NCBI GenBank assembly: GCA_015075645.1
Contig: JABTUF010000007.1
Location: 62,001 to 126,000, forward strand
Length of the DNA: 64,000 nt
Reading direction: 5' to 3'
Source: Burkholderiales bacterium
Lineage (GTDB): Bacteria; Pseudomonadota; Gammaproteobacteria; Burkholderiales; Casimicrobiaceae
In this document: positions 16,720-25,494 of the stretch, piece by piece
How positions within the stretch are numbered: the first letter of the stretch is position 1
Layout: every line of letters starts with the position of its first letter
Made by a program: the position numbers and the translations under genes
Notes under the pieces: model-generated
The model's database searches: none
What the model was told of the DNA's origin: nothing
Seen by the model: only the letters and a program-made list of their open reading frames with translations

Positions 16720-17949
16720 TCAGGAAATCCGTCGCGCCGCATGCGCGGACGGCACCGATCCCGCGGACGCCGACGCGGCGAGTCCGGCGTAGTATTCGCG
16801 CAGCACCTCGACCACCTCGGGCCGGCTGAACTCGGGGGGAACCGGCTGGCCCTCGGACATCCACTTGCGCAGTTGCGTGCCGGAGACCTGCAGCCGGTCC
16901 GCATCGCCGTGCGGGCAGGTGCGCCCGGAGGCCATGCCGCCGCACTCGTAGCACCAGAACGCGACGTCGATCTTCAGCGGACGGATCTGCAATGCACCGT
17001 CTTGCACCTCGTCGAAGATGCGGTGCGCGTCGAACGGCCCGTAGTACTTGCCCACGCCCGCGTGGTCCCGGCCGACGACCAGGTACGAGCAGCCGTAGTT
17101 CTGCCGGAACACCGCGTGCAGCAGCGCTTCCCGCGGCCCGGCGTAGCGCATGTCGAGCGGATAACCCGCCTGCACGACGGTCTTCTTCACGAAGTAGCGG
17201 TCGGCGAGCACGGCGATCGCCCTGGTCCGCACGGCGGCCGGGATGTCCCCGGGCTTGAGCGCGCCCAGCAGCGAATGCACGAGGAGGCCGTCGCAGATCT
17301 CGATCGCGATCTTGGCGAGGTACTCGTGCGACCGGTGCATCGGATTGCGCGTCTGGAACGCGGCGATCGACTTCCAGCCGAGCGACTCGAAGAGCGCGCG
17401 CGTCTGCGCGGGCGTCATGAACAATTCCGGATAGGCTTCCGCGAACCCGCCGGTCGACAGCACCTTGACCGGGCCGGCGAGGTTCACCTCCGGCTGCGCC
17501 ATCACCATCGCCACGCCCGGATGCTCGGCATCGGTCGTGCGGAAGACCGCCGTGCATTCGTGCGCCTTGTCGATCGCGTACTTCTCGGCGATGCGCATCG
17601 TCGCCAGCGGCGCTCCGTCGTCGGGATCGACGAGCGCGATCTCCTGCCCGACGTCGATCGCGCCGGCGAACGCGGCATCGGCCGAGAGCGTGATCGGGAT
17701 CGGCCAGAACAGGCCATCCGCCGTCGTCATGCGGTCGCACACGCCCTGCCAATCGGCGCGCGTCATGAACCCGTCGAGTGGCGTGAACCCGCCGATGCCG
17801 AGCATCACGAGATCGCCCTTCTCGCGCGAGCTGACCGTCAGTTTCGGCAGCGACGCCGCCTTCGCACGTTCCGCGGCGAGCGCCTCGCCGGTCAGGAGCC
17901 GCGGACACAGGCCGCGGCCCCCGTGGGGGTCAACCAGAGACATCGACAC
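16720..17949 (-). CDS. sat: ATP sulfurylase (sulfate adenylyltransferase)
   Basis: 409-aa homo-oligomeric Sat of the dissimilatory type. The nucleotide-binding motifs are FQTRNPMHRSHEYL and GRDHAGVGKYYG, followed by a zinc-type cysteine group CYECGGM...CPHGD and the GTQLRKWMSEG loop. In sulfur oxidisers it runs in reverse, making ATP and sulfate from APS and pyrophosphate. The genes for APS reductase (aprBA) and its membrane partner are not in this window. It lies between the phosphoesterase and the dsr-linked sensor kinase. A second ATG two codons in could be the true start. Confidence 0.93.
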   Translation of the reverse strand: MSMSLVDPHGGRGLCPRLLTGEALAAERAKAASLPKLTVSSREKGDLVMLGIGGFTPLDGFMTRADWQGVCDRMTTADGLFWPIPITLSADAAFAGAIDVGQEIALVDPDDGAPLATMRIAEKYAIDKAHECTAVFRTTDAEHPGVAMVMAQPEVNLAGPVKVLSTGGFAEAYPELFMTPAQTRALFESLGWKSIAAFQTRNPMHRSHEYLAKIAIEICDGLLVHSLLGALKPGDIPAAVRTRAIAVLADRYFVKKTVVQAGYPLDMRYAGPREALLHAVFRQNYGCSYLVVGRDHAGVGKYYGPFDAHRIFDEVQDGALQIRPLKIDVAFWCYECGGMASGRTCPHGDADRLQVSGTQLRKWMSEGQPVPPEFSRPEVVEVLREYYAGLAASASAGSVPSAHAARRIS

Positions 17950-18328
17950 TTCCTCCCTGCGCGAGGCCGGGGCGCCGCGGTTCCCGCGGCGGCGGCCGTT
18001 TCGTTGGAATGCGAATGCCCGCGCGGCACGCGTGCGGGCAGGAAGACCCGATCATAGTCGACGTGGAGCGCGCCTTGACTTTCCCCGGAGCGGACGCATC
18101 TCGTCCGTCGTGGCGCCCTTTCGGGAAAAGCGGGCACGCCGGTCGCGGGCGAGCGCGCCGACCGACGTCCGGCCACGGGGGTCGTGGACCGGGGCGCTCG
18201 AGCCCTCGCGACTCCAAGGGCTCGGACCGTGCTAGTGTTGGAGCGTCGTCCCGCGGGAACCTCGGAGTTCGAGGCCGCGCAGCGCGCTCGTCCGGACGCG
18301 CGATCACGGGGACGCAGGAGACAACGGG
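17950..18328. other. intergenic gap between sat and the sensor kinase
   Basis: This 379-bp region separates divergent genes and must hold both promoters. Frames that cross it are arginine- and proline-rich and show no family resemblance. I do not see a clear -35/-10 pair or an inverted repeat good enough to call an operator. Confidence 0.5.
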
Positions 18329-19639
18329 ATGGCGGAAACGCAATTCGACGCGCATCGGGGGAGGTTCGATCGGGCAGCTCCAGGCACCCCGCCGGGAAGT
18401 GCCCCGAAGGGTCTGCCGGTGCCGGGAGGCGACTCGGGCGTCGAGGCCGACACCACGCTCCTGGACGCGATCGCCCCGATGCTCGACGCGGTGGTCCACT
18501 TCGCCGGGGCCGCGGGTGGCGCGATCCGGGTGTCGAAGACCGACGCCACCGGCATGGTGCCGATCGTCGTGACCGGGCAACGTCCGGGGACGTCCGCGGG
18601 CCAGGGCGTGCTCGCGCACTGGTGCGGCCGCTGCGCTGAATCCTCCGACCCGACGAGCGCCTGCGTTCGCGAGGCACTCTGCGGCCACGACGAGCGGCTC
18701 CCGGCACGGCGACTCGAATCGGTCTGCCGTCACGTCCTCGTGGTCCCGCTGCACCACGCGGGAGCGCAGGTCGGCATGCTCGACCTGGTCTTCGACGCAC
18801 CGTGCGAACTCCCGGCCGGCATGCCCGCGATGCTGCAGGCGGCCGGTGACCTCATCGGCATCTCGCTCGAGAAAGCGCGCCTGGCCGACGAGGTGCTTCG
18901 CGCGCGGCTCATGCACGAACGGCAGTGGATGGCCGGCGAGGTTCACGACGCGATCGCGCAGGGGCTGACCTACATGCGGATGAGGATGCGCCTCCTGTCC
19001 GACGCGATCCGCCAGCACGACGAACTGCGCGCGTTCAAGTACTGGGCCGACATCGACGACTCGCTCTCCAACGCGCACGAGCGCGTGCGCGAGCTGATCA
19101 CGAGCTTCCGCAGCCGGATCGATCCGCAAGGGCTCGTCCACGCGCTGGGCACCCTGGCGGCGGGGTTTGACGACCGCACCGGGGTCGAGCTGTCGTTCGT
19201 GAACCGCGTGTCCGGGTTCCGGATCGCGCCCGAGCGCGAGGTCGACGTGTTCCACATCGTGCAGGAGGCCCTCGCCAACGTGACCCGGCACGCGCACGCG
19301 CGTCACGCGACCATGACGTTGGACCGCGTGGCGGGCGGCTACGCGATCGTCATCGACGACGACGGCGTGGGCCTGCCCGGGACACCTGCGACAGTGGACG
19401 AGCGCGGCCATTACGGCATCGACATCATGCGCGAGCGTGCCCTCCGGCTGGGCGGCGCGGTGTCGATCGAACCGGCGCCGGTGCGCGGCACGCGCGTCCG
19501 GCTGACCTTCCCCGCGACGAGCCCGGTGCTGCCGATGCCACCGTTCCTCGCGACGGAAACCCGGGCCGGGCGCCCCTTGCCCGAGCAGGTCGGGCGCGCG
19601 CCGGCGACGGCCGTGAACCTGGAGGAGAGTCGGACGTGA
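18329..19639 (+). CDS. NarX-like cytoplasmic sensor histidine kinase with cysteine-rich GAF-like domain
   Basis: 436 aa, no transmembrane segment. Residues 40-185 look like a GAF domain carrying a cysteine cluster C99, C102, C112, C118 and C133 (C-x2-C-x9-C-x5-C), a possible metal or redox sensor. HisKA_3 dimerisation follows with H207 in the motif GEVHDAIAQGL. The HATPase has N-box QEALANVTRHAHA and G-boxes DDDGVGLPG and GHYGIDIMRERA. The stop overlaps the start of the response regulator. The pair lies next to the 3' end of the dsr operon, so control of sulfur oxidation is likely but inferred. Confidence 0.88.
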   Translation: MAETQFDAHRGRFDRAAPGTPPGSAPKGLPVPGGDSGVEADTTLLDAIAPMLDAVVHFAGAAGGAIRVSKTDATGMVPIVVTGQRPGTSAGQGVLAHWCGRCAESSDPTSACVREALCGHDERLPARRLESVCRHVLVVPLHHAGAQVGMLDLVFDAPCELPAGMPAMLQAAGDLIGISLEKARLADEVLRARLMHERQWMAGEVHDAIAQGLTYMRMRMRLLSDAIRQHDELRAFKYWADIDDSLSNAHERVRELITSFRSRIDPQGLVHALGTLAAGFDDRTGVELSFVNRVSGFRIAPEREVDVFHIVQEALANVTRHAHARHATMTLDRVAGGYAIVIDDDGVGLPGTPATVDERGHYGIDIMRERALRLGGAVSIEPAPVRGTRVRLTFPATSPVLPMPPFLATETRAGRPLPEQVGRAPATAVNLEESRT

Positions 19640-20325
19640 CCGAACCGATCAGTGTCGTCCTGATCGACGACCATAGCCTGTGCCGCCGGGGGCTCGCCGA
19701 ACTCCTCGAGCAGCGCGCGGGGATCAGGGTGTTCGGAACCGCGGGCACGGCGGACGATGCCGTGCGCCTGCTTTCGACCACGAAGCCGGATCTCGCGATC
19801 ATGGACCTGCGCATGGCCCCGGTCGACGGCTTCCGGCTGCTCGCGCTCATGCGCGAGCAGGGCATCGAGACGCCGGTCGTCGTGCTGACGATGAGCGACT
19901 CGCAGGACGACCTCGCACGCGCGTTCCGCGCCGGCGTCCGCGGCTACCTGTTGAAGGACATGGATCCCGACGACGTGGTCGACGCGATCCGGCGCACCGC
20001 CCGGGGCGAGGTCGTCGTCGCCCCGACGATGGCGGTGAAGCTGGTGGACATGCTGCTGCCGGGGGAGACGAAGCCCCGCTCGCGCGAGGGCTACATCCGG
20101 CAGTTGACCGAGCGCGAGCGCGAGATCCTGCAGCACCTGTCGTCGGGCAAGAGCAACAAGGCGATCGCGCAGGCGCTGTCGATCAGTCACGACACCGTCA
20201 AGCTGCACGTGCGCCACATCCTGTCGAAGCTCGGGCTCACCTCGCGCGTCGAGGCCGCGGTGTTCGCGGTCGAACACCGGGTGGCTTCCGAGCAGGCCGA
20301 CCCGTCGCACCAGGCGTCCGGTTGA
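19636..20325 (+). CDS. NarL/FixJ-family response regulator
   Basis: 229 aa. Receiver domain with acidic pocket DD at 11-12, phospho-acceptor D57 (IMDLRM), T at about 87 (VLTMSD) and K at about 108 (LLKD). The C-terminal LuxR-type helix-turn-helix reads LTEREREILQHLSSGKSNK...SHDTVKLHVRHILSKL. Its GTG start overlaps the kinase stop by 4 bp, so they are a coupled pair. A TACCC-based inverted repeat upstream of dsrA (34291-34304) resembles NarL-type sites and is a candidate target. Confidence 0.9.
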   Translation: MTEPISVVLIDDHSLCRRGLAELLEQRAGIRVFGTAGTADDAVRLLSTTKPDLAIMDLRMAPVDGFRLLALMREQGIETPVVVLTMSDSQDDLARAFRAGVRGYLLKDMDPDDVVDAIRRTARGEVVVAPTMAVKLVDMLLPGETKPRSREGYIRQLTEREREILQHLSSGKSNKAIAQALSISHDTVKLHVRHILSKLGLTSRVEAAVFAVEHRVASEQADPSHQASG

Positions 20326-20374
20326 CGCCCCGGTGCCCGACACGTGCCCGCCACGTGTCCCGCACCGGCGGTGG

Positions 20375-21292
20375 TCAGCGTGTACGCGCATCGGCGCGAA
20401 ACCAGTTCAGCCGGTCGCGCAGCTTCACGACGCTGCCGACGATGACGAGCGTCGGCGCCCGGAGCTTCGCGCGCGCGGTGTCTTCCGCGAGCGTCGCGAG
20501 CGTCCCGGTCACGACGCGCTGATCGCGCGTGGTGCCCTGCTGGACCACGGCGGCCGGCGTCGACGCCGGCAGGCCGTGCTCGACCAGGCGCTCGCACAGC
20601 GCGGGGAGCGCGGTCAGGCCCATGTAGACGACGATCGTCTGGCGCGGGCGTGCGAGCGCCGTCCAGTCGAGATCCATCGTGCCGTCCTTCAGGTGTCCGG
20701 TCACGAACAGGCACGCCTGAGCATGGTCGCGGTGGGTGAGCGGGATGCCCGCGTAGGCGGCCACCCCGAGCGCCGCGGTGATGCCCGGCACCACCTCGAA
20801 CCGGATCCGATGGGCCGCGAGGCTGTCGATCTCCTCGCCGCCGCGGCCGAACGTGAACGGGTCGCCGCCCTTCAACCGCAGCACGCGCCGACCTTGCTGC
20901 GCGAGAGCGACGAGGAGCGCGTTGATCTCCTCCTGCCGCATCGTGTGGTTGCCGCGCTCCTTGCCCACGTACACGCGCTCGGTGGACGGCGGCAAGAGCG
21001 CGAGCACCCCGTCCGAGATCAGGTGGTCGTAGAGGGCGACTTCCGAGCGCTGCATCAGCTTCAGCGCCCGCAGCGTCAGCAACTCGGGATCGCCGGGCCC
21101 GGCTCCGACGAGGTAGACCTCGCCGGCGGGGCCCCGGGCCTTCGGCGTTGCGGCACGCGTCGCCAACGCGAAATCCGTCGCTCTCGGTCCGTCGGGCCGA
21201 GCCGCGGCCGGCAAGGCCGTCTCGGCGCGGGACCCGCTCGCGTGTTTCGCGGAACGTCGGCGCTTGCGCGCCGGTCGGTTGCCCTCAGCCAT
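20375..21292 (-). CDS. cobA: uroporphyrinogen-III C-methyltransferase (SUMT)
   Basis: 305-aa SAM-dependent enzyme converting uroporphyrinogen III to precorrin-2, the branch to siroheme and cobalamin. The core begins VYLVGAGPGDPELLTLRA near residue 60, followed by VYVGKERG, LRLKGGDPFTFGRGGEE and VVPGITAALGVAAYAGIPLTHRD. The first 55 residues are basic and low-complexity and unlike the family. ATG 21292 overlaps dsrR by 8 bp. As the last gene of the dsr operon it would supply siroheme for DsrAB. It lacks the CysG dehydrogenase/chelatase part, so sirohydrochlorin steps lie elsewhere. Confidence 0.92.
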   Translation of the reverse strand: MAEGNRPARKRRRSAKHASGSRAETALPAAARPDGPRATDFALATRAATPKARGPAGEVYLVGAGPGDPELLTLRALKLMQRSEVALYDHLISDGVLALLPPSTERVYVGKERGNHTMRQEEINALLVALAQQGRRVLRLKGGDPFTFGRGGEEIDSLAAHRIRFEVVPGITAALGVAAYAGIPLTHRDHAQACLFVTGHLKDGTMDLDWTALARPRQTIVVYMGLTALPALCERLVEHGLPASTPAAVVQQGTTRDQRVVTGTLATLAEDTARAKLRAPTLVIVGSVVKLRDRLNWFRADARTR

Positions 21293-21608
21293 GGCCACGG
21301 CTGCCGTCTTCCGGACCGGACGCATCGTTCGGATTGATGAAGATGAAGCGGAAATCTCCCGCCTCGTACTCGACGTAATCGAGGGTCATGCCTTCGAGCA
21401 GGTCGCGCTGGTTCAGGGCGACCACGAGCGCGATGCCCTCCGACGGAACGACGACGTCGCCTTCGCGCGACTCGTCGAAACCCATCGCGTAGTGCAGCGC
21501 ACCCTGCTCGTCCCGGCGCGCGGCGATGCGCAGTCCGAGTTCGTCGGCATCGGCCTTCGTCGCCGCGATCCTGATCTGCCGGGCCGCGCTCGGGGTGACG
21601 GTGATCAT
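21285..21608 (-). CDS. dsrR: DsrR, cysteine-free IscA/HesB-like protein
   Basis: 107 aa of the A-type iron-sulfur carrier fold (ITVTPSAARQIRIAATKADADELGLRIAARRDEQGALHYAMGF split over two strands). None of the three conserved cysteines of IscA is present; the protein has no cysteine at all. That is the known hallmark of DsrR, which affects dsr expression post-transcriptionally in Allochromatium rather than carrying clusters. Position after dsrN and before cobA supports the call. Confidence 0.88.
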   Translation of the reverse strand: MITVTPSAARQIRIAATKADADELGLRIAARRDEQGALHYAMGFDESREGDVVVPSEGIALVVALNQRDLLEGMTLDYVEYEAGDFRFIFINPNDASGPEDGSRGHG

Positions 21609-21678
21609 CGTTCCTCCCGCCGCGGGTGGCGGTACCTCGAAACGGATTCGCCCGCGCCCCGCCGCGTGATCACGGGCA

Positions 21679-22056
21679 TCAATGCTCGCCCTTGGTGCGC
21701 AGGAGGCCCGCCAGGCGATTGCCCTGCTTCTGCGGCCCGCCGCGCGGGAACATCTCGTGCAGATGCATGTTCGATCCGCGTTCCGCGCCCCAGCGCGCGG
21801 TGAACACCTTGATCATCACGCGGACCTGCGGTTGCACGCCGTGCTCCGCCTCGTAGTCGCGCAGGAACTCGATCACCTGCCAGTGCGCGGGAGTGAGTTC
21901 GAGCCCTTCCCGCCGGGCGAGCGCGCGTGCGAACTCGGGGCTCCACTGCGACCGGTCGAGGAGATAACCCTCGCTGTCGATCGCGATGCGCCTGCCGTCG
22001 ACCTCGACGAAGTGGTCGGTGGCGGCGGCGGGGGCCGTGGCGCGGGCGTGCTTCAT
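21679..22056 (-). CDS. DsrC/TusE-family paralogue lacking both C-terminal cysteines
   Basis: 125-aa TusE/DsrC fold: VDGRRIAIDSEGYLLDRSQWSPEFARALA and LTPAHWQVIEFLRDYE are unmistakable. The C-terminal arm has GGPQKQGNRLAGLLRTKGEH where DsrC has two redox cysteines; both are replaced and the arm is longer. It cannot form the trisulfide that DsrC carries. Cysteine-less DsrC homologues have been proposed to be regulators (RspA-type), which fits its place next to dsrR. ATG 22056 is preferred over an upstream TTG at 22077. Confidence 0.88.
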   Translation of the reverse strand: MKHARATAPAAATDHFVEVDGRRIAIDSEGYLLDRSQWSPEFARALARREGLELTPAHWQVIEFLRDYEAEHGVQPQVRVMIKVFTARWGAERGSNMHLHEMFPRGGPQKQGNRLAGLLRTKGEH

Positions 22057-22095
22057 GGCGTTCCAGTCTCCATGCAAGGGGGCAGCGCGCCCCGG

Positions 22096-23556
22096 TCAAT
22101 CGATCAGCGCCTCGCGCCCGCGTGGCGGCGCGAAGCGGGCGGTGCCTGGGTCCCGCCGGTAACCGCTCGCGCGCACGAACGCGACGAACCGCGCGGCCCA
22201 GTCGCGATCGGGCGTCGAGCGCAGGTGCGAGAACGACGCGAGCACGTTGCCGACGACGACGCCGTCGCGCTCGCCGTCGATGCCGTGGCCGCGCACCACG
22301 CGGTAGGCGCAGCGGACCTCCGGCGACAGGTTCTCGAGCGAGGCGAAATGGAATTCGTGCGCGCGCACGGTGCGGCCGCCGCCCCCGAGGGGCCACGGGA
22401 AGTCGGAGGACTCCTCGAGCACGACGTACCCGCGGCCCACTGGCCGGTCGCGCATCACGACATCGCCCGGGATGGCCCCGACCATGCGGCAGGTCCGTCC
22501 CTCCGAAGTGATCGATCGGGCGAGGTACATGAGGCCGCCGCACTCGGCGTAGACCGGCAGTCCCGCCTCGATCGCGCCGCGGATGCGCTGGCGCAGCGCC
22601 GCGTTCGCCTCGAGCGCGAGCGCGTGACGCTCGGGAAAGCCCCCGCCGATGACGAGCGCGTCGGAGGGCGGGAGGTCGGCGTCCGCGAGCGTGTCGAACG
22701 GCACGATCGTCGCGCCGGCGGCGCGGAGCGCGTCGAGGTCGTCGGCGTAGTAGAAGCCGAACGCGCGGTCCTGCGCGATCGCGATCCTCACTTCCGGCGC
22801 GGCGGCGCTCTCGCGCGCCATGCGCGGGAATGCAGGAGCCTCCGGCGCGCGCAGGGGGCCCGCCACGGCGGCCCGCGACAGGAGCGCTTCGAGATCGACC
22901 TGCCGTCCGACCGCCTCGCCCAGGCCGGCGACGCGCCGGGGCACGTCGTCCGCCTCGTTGCCCGGCTCGAGGCCGAGATGGCGTTCGGGAATCGTCAGGC
23001 GCGGATCGTGGTGCAGCGCGCCGACCACCGAGACATCGGTGTAGTGCTCGATCACCGCCCGGAGCTTCGCCTCGTGCCGGCTGCCGCCGAGGTTGTTCAG
23101 GATCACGCCGACGATCGCGATGTCGCGGTCGAACGCCTGGTAACCCAATATCAGCGGCGCGATGCCGCGCGTCATGCCGCGCGCGTCGATGACGAGCACG
23201 ACCGGCAAACCGAGCGTCTTCGCGAGCGCCGCGTTGCTGTTGCTGCCGTCGAGCGCGAGGCCGTCGTAGAGCCCCTTGTTGCCCTCGACCAGCGCGACGT
23301 CCGCGCCCGCCGAGTGCCGGCGGAAGGCCTCGACGATCTCGTCGTCGGGCGAGAGCCACGGGTCGAGATTGCGGCAGCGCCGGCCTGACGCCGCGGTGAG
23401 CCACATCGGATCGATGAAATCCGGACCCTTCTTGAACGTCTGCACCACCTTGCCGCGAGCGGTCAGCGCCGCGGCGAGGCCGGCGCTGACGGTGGTCTTG
23501 CCCGACGACTTGTGCGCCGCCGAGACCAGGAACCGGATCGGACCGCTCGCGTTCAC
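22096..23556 (-). CDS. dsrN: DsrN, cobyrinate a,c-diamide synthase-like glutamine amidotransferase
   Basis: 486-aa CbiA/CobB family enzyme. The N-terminal ATP-dependent ligase domain has AAHKSSGKTTVSAGL and KKGPDFIDP; the C-terminal class I glutaminase has the nucleophile loop YAECGGLMYLA and a late histidine (ASFSHLR). In dsr operons DsrN is thought to amidate siroheme to the siroamide used by DsrAB. GTG 23556 overlaps dsrP by 4 bp. Confidence 0.92.
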   Translation of the reverse strand: MNASGPIRFLVSAAHKSSGKTTVSAGLAAALTARGKVVQTFKKGPDFIDPMWLTAASGRRCRNLDPWLSPDDEIVEAFRRHSAGADVALVEGNKGLYDGLALDGSNSNAALAKTLGLPVVLVIDARGMTRGIAPLILGYQAFDRDIAIVGVILNNLGGSRHEAKLRAVIEHYTDVSVVGALHHDPRLTIPERHLGLEPGNEADDVPRRVAGLGEAVGRQVDLEALLSRAAVAGPLRAPEAPAFPRMARESAAAPEVRIAIAQDRAFGFYYADDLDALRAAGATIVPFDTLADADLPPSDALVIGGGFPERHALALEANAALRQRIRGAIEAGLPVYAECGGLMYLARSITSEGRTCRMVGAIPGDVVMRDRPVGRGYVVLEESSDFPWPLGGGGRTVRAHEFHFASLENLSPEVRCAYRVVRGHGIDGERDGVVVGNVLASFSHLRSTPDRDWAARFVAFVRASGYRRDPGTARFAPPRGREALID

Positions 23557-24752
23557 CGGCCGGCGGGCGCCGTCGAGGGCGCCACGGGGAAGTCGTCCTG
23601 CGGCAGGAAGCGCAGCACGCGCACGCCGACGACGGTGACGAGAAACGCGACGGCGAGCCCGCCGAAGCCCAGCAGGATCTCGGGCCCACGCGGCGCGTAG
23701 TGCGCGATCGCGCCGTCGCCGAACGTGCTCGACGTGCGGTAGCCGGGGAAGATCTCGAGCGGCCAGGCCTGGCCGCCGACGATGAACACGTAGAGCAGCG
23801 CGAACGCGCCGGCGATCACGAGCAGCGCCGCCGCGACGGTGTCGCGCGTCGTGGCCCCGCTCCGCCAGAGGAGCGCGAGCGGAACCACGCTTCCCGCGAC
23901 GACGTAGACGGCCCAGAACAGCGCCGGGTAGACGCCGCCGTCGACGAGGATGAAGCGCTCGAACGCGAGGTTCTTCGCGAAGTAACCGTTCACGAGGTGG
24001 CAGGCCGCGACGAGGAAGCCCACGGTCACGACGAAGAGCGCGAGCAGATGGCGCATGCGGCGCGCCGCCTCGGCGGGCAGCGAGAGACCGTTCCACGCGT
24101 ACATCGTCGCCTGGACCACCAGGAACACGGCGAGCCCCCACGCGAACGACATGGCGAGGAACAGCGGGATCAGGAGCGCCGTGCCGTACGCCTGCCGCGC
24201 GACCAGGAAGGCGAAGATCGAGCCGGTGCCCGACGTCAGCACGATGCGCCAGACGAACGCGGCGATGCCGACCGGCTTCGACCACGGCGCCAGCCTGCGT
24301 TCCATCAGCGTCCACAGGTAGACCGCGACGATGGCGAACATGCCCGAGTAGAGGAACACGTTCCACGCGAACACCGAGCGGAAGTTGTAGTGCGTGGCGG
24401 CGACGACGACGCGCTCGGGACGGCCGAGGTCGAGCATCAGCACGAAGAGACCGCCGGCGAGGAGCGCGATGCACAGGAGACCCGAGAGCGGCGCGCGGGC
24501 CTTGTACACCGCGTGACCGAACACCGATCCGACCGAGGCGACGTTCAGCACTCCGGACGCGGCGACGATCATGAAGATCGCGAACACGTGCGGCATGCCC
24601 CACACCACCTGGTTGTCCATGCCGGTGATGACGTGGCCCTCGGTCTCCATCGCGTGCGCCGCGAGGAACCCGGCGAGCGCGACCGCACCTCCGACCAGTA
24701 CCAGCAGCCAGTAGCCGCGGGTCTCGAAGCGCGAGAAGGCAGCCCGGCTCAT
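23553..24752 (-). CDS. dsrP: DsrP, NrfD-type integral membrane subunit
   Basis: 399 aa with ten hydrophobic helices; NrfD/PsrC-type quinone-interacting subunit of DsrMKJOP. The segments YNFRSVFAWNVFLYSGMF and WGLAVFLVVQATMYAWNGL are typical. DsrP is thought to exchange electrons between the periplasmic DsrJO and the quinone pool. It is preceded by dsrO with a 13-bp gap and overlaps dsrN. Confidence 0.93.
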   Translation of the reverse strand: MSRAAFSRFETRGYWLLVLVGGAVALAGFLAAHAMETEGHVITGMDNQVVWGMPHVFAIFMIVAASGVLNVASVGSVFGHAVYKARAPLSGLLCIALLAGGLFVLMLDLGRPERVVVAATHYNFRSVFAWNVFLYSGMFAIVAVYLWTLMERRLAPWSKPVGIAAFVWRIVLTSGTGSIFAFLVARQAYGTALLIPLFLAMSFAWGLAVFLVVQATMYAWNGLSLPAEAARRMRHLLALFVVTVGFLVAACHLVNGYFAKNLAFERFILVDGGVYPALFWAVYVVAGSVVPLALLWRSGATTRDTVAAALLVIAGAFALLYVFIVGGQAWPLEIFPGYRTSSTFGDGAIAHYAPRGPEILLGFGGLAVAFLVTVVGVRVLRFLPQDDFPVAPSTAPAGR

Positions 24753-24765
24753 CGCGTCGCGCTCC

Positions 24766-25494
24766 TCACAGGCCCTGGTAGCGGACGCCCGGATCGAGCT
24801 TGAGGTCGGCGCGCAGCGCCGTCGTCGGATACGTGGCGACGCGCTTCGCGATCTCGCTGTGCGGATCGTTCAGGTCGCCGAACAGGATCGCCTCGTGGCC
24901 GGTAGCCTCGCAAGCCTCGACGCAGGCCGGGATACCGCCACGGTCGATGCGGTGGACGCACAGCGTGCACGACTCGACGCAGCCCTTGCCGCGCGGCACC
25001 TCCGGGCGCTGGCCGGTGACCGGCTCGTGCACGAACGAGCGCGCCTTGTACGGACACGCCATCATGCAGTAGCGGCAGCCGATGCAGGTGTGGCGGTCGA
25101 CCAGCACGATGCCGTCCGCGCGCTTGAACGAGGCGCCGGTCGGGCAGACGTCGACGCAGGGCGGATCGGCGCAATGCTGGCACATCACCGGCACCGAGCG
25201 CGTCGCGCCGCGAAGGTCCTTCAGTTCGACCTTGCGGATCCACTGTGCGGAGGTCGCGGTCTTCTCCGAGGGCAATCCGTTCTCCCGGTCGCACGCGGTC
25301 ACGCAGGCGTCGCAGTCGGACGCGCAGCGGTTGAGGTCGACGAGCATCCCCCAGCGGACCTTCGACGATGCGGGCTCGTCCGGCGCGCGGCCGTGCGCGA
25401 GATCGAACAGCGTGACCCCCGGCGCGAGCGTCACGCCGGCCATCGCGGCGCCCCACGCGAGGATCTTCCGGCGCTTCTCGTCCACGCCGATCAC
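24766..25494 (-). CDS. dsrO: DsrO, periplasmic Tat-exported ferredoxin-like subunit
   Basis: 242 aa. The N terminus has EKRRKILAWGAAMAGVTLAPG, a twin-arginine-type signal with a weak hydrophobic core. Four cysteine groups follow (CASDCDACVTACDREN; CQHCADPPCVDVCPTGA; CIGCRYCMMACPYKA; CVESCTLCVHR and a distant CVEACEATG), giving up to four [4Fe-4S] clusters. It pairs with DsrP and DsrJ on the periplasmic face. GTG 25494 overlaps the dsrJ stop by 4 bp. Confidence 0.92.
   Translation of the reverse strand: MIGVDEKRRKILAWGAAMAGVTLAPGVTLFDLAHGRAPDEPASSKVRWGMLVDLNRCASDCDACVTACDRENGLPSEKTATSAQWIRKVELKDLRGATRSVPVMCQHCADPPCVDVCPTGASFKRADGIVLVDRHTCIGCRYCMMACPYKARSFVHEPVTGQRPEVPRGKGCVESCTLCVHRIDRGGIPACVEACEATGHEAILFGDLNDPHSEIAKRVATYPTTALRADLKLDPGVRYQGL

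Noticed and set aside
20293..20374. Cobalamin riboswitch near the methyltransferase
   Set aside because: The region is downstream of cobA and no B12-box-like sequence is seen; cobA is embedded in the dsr operon.
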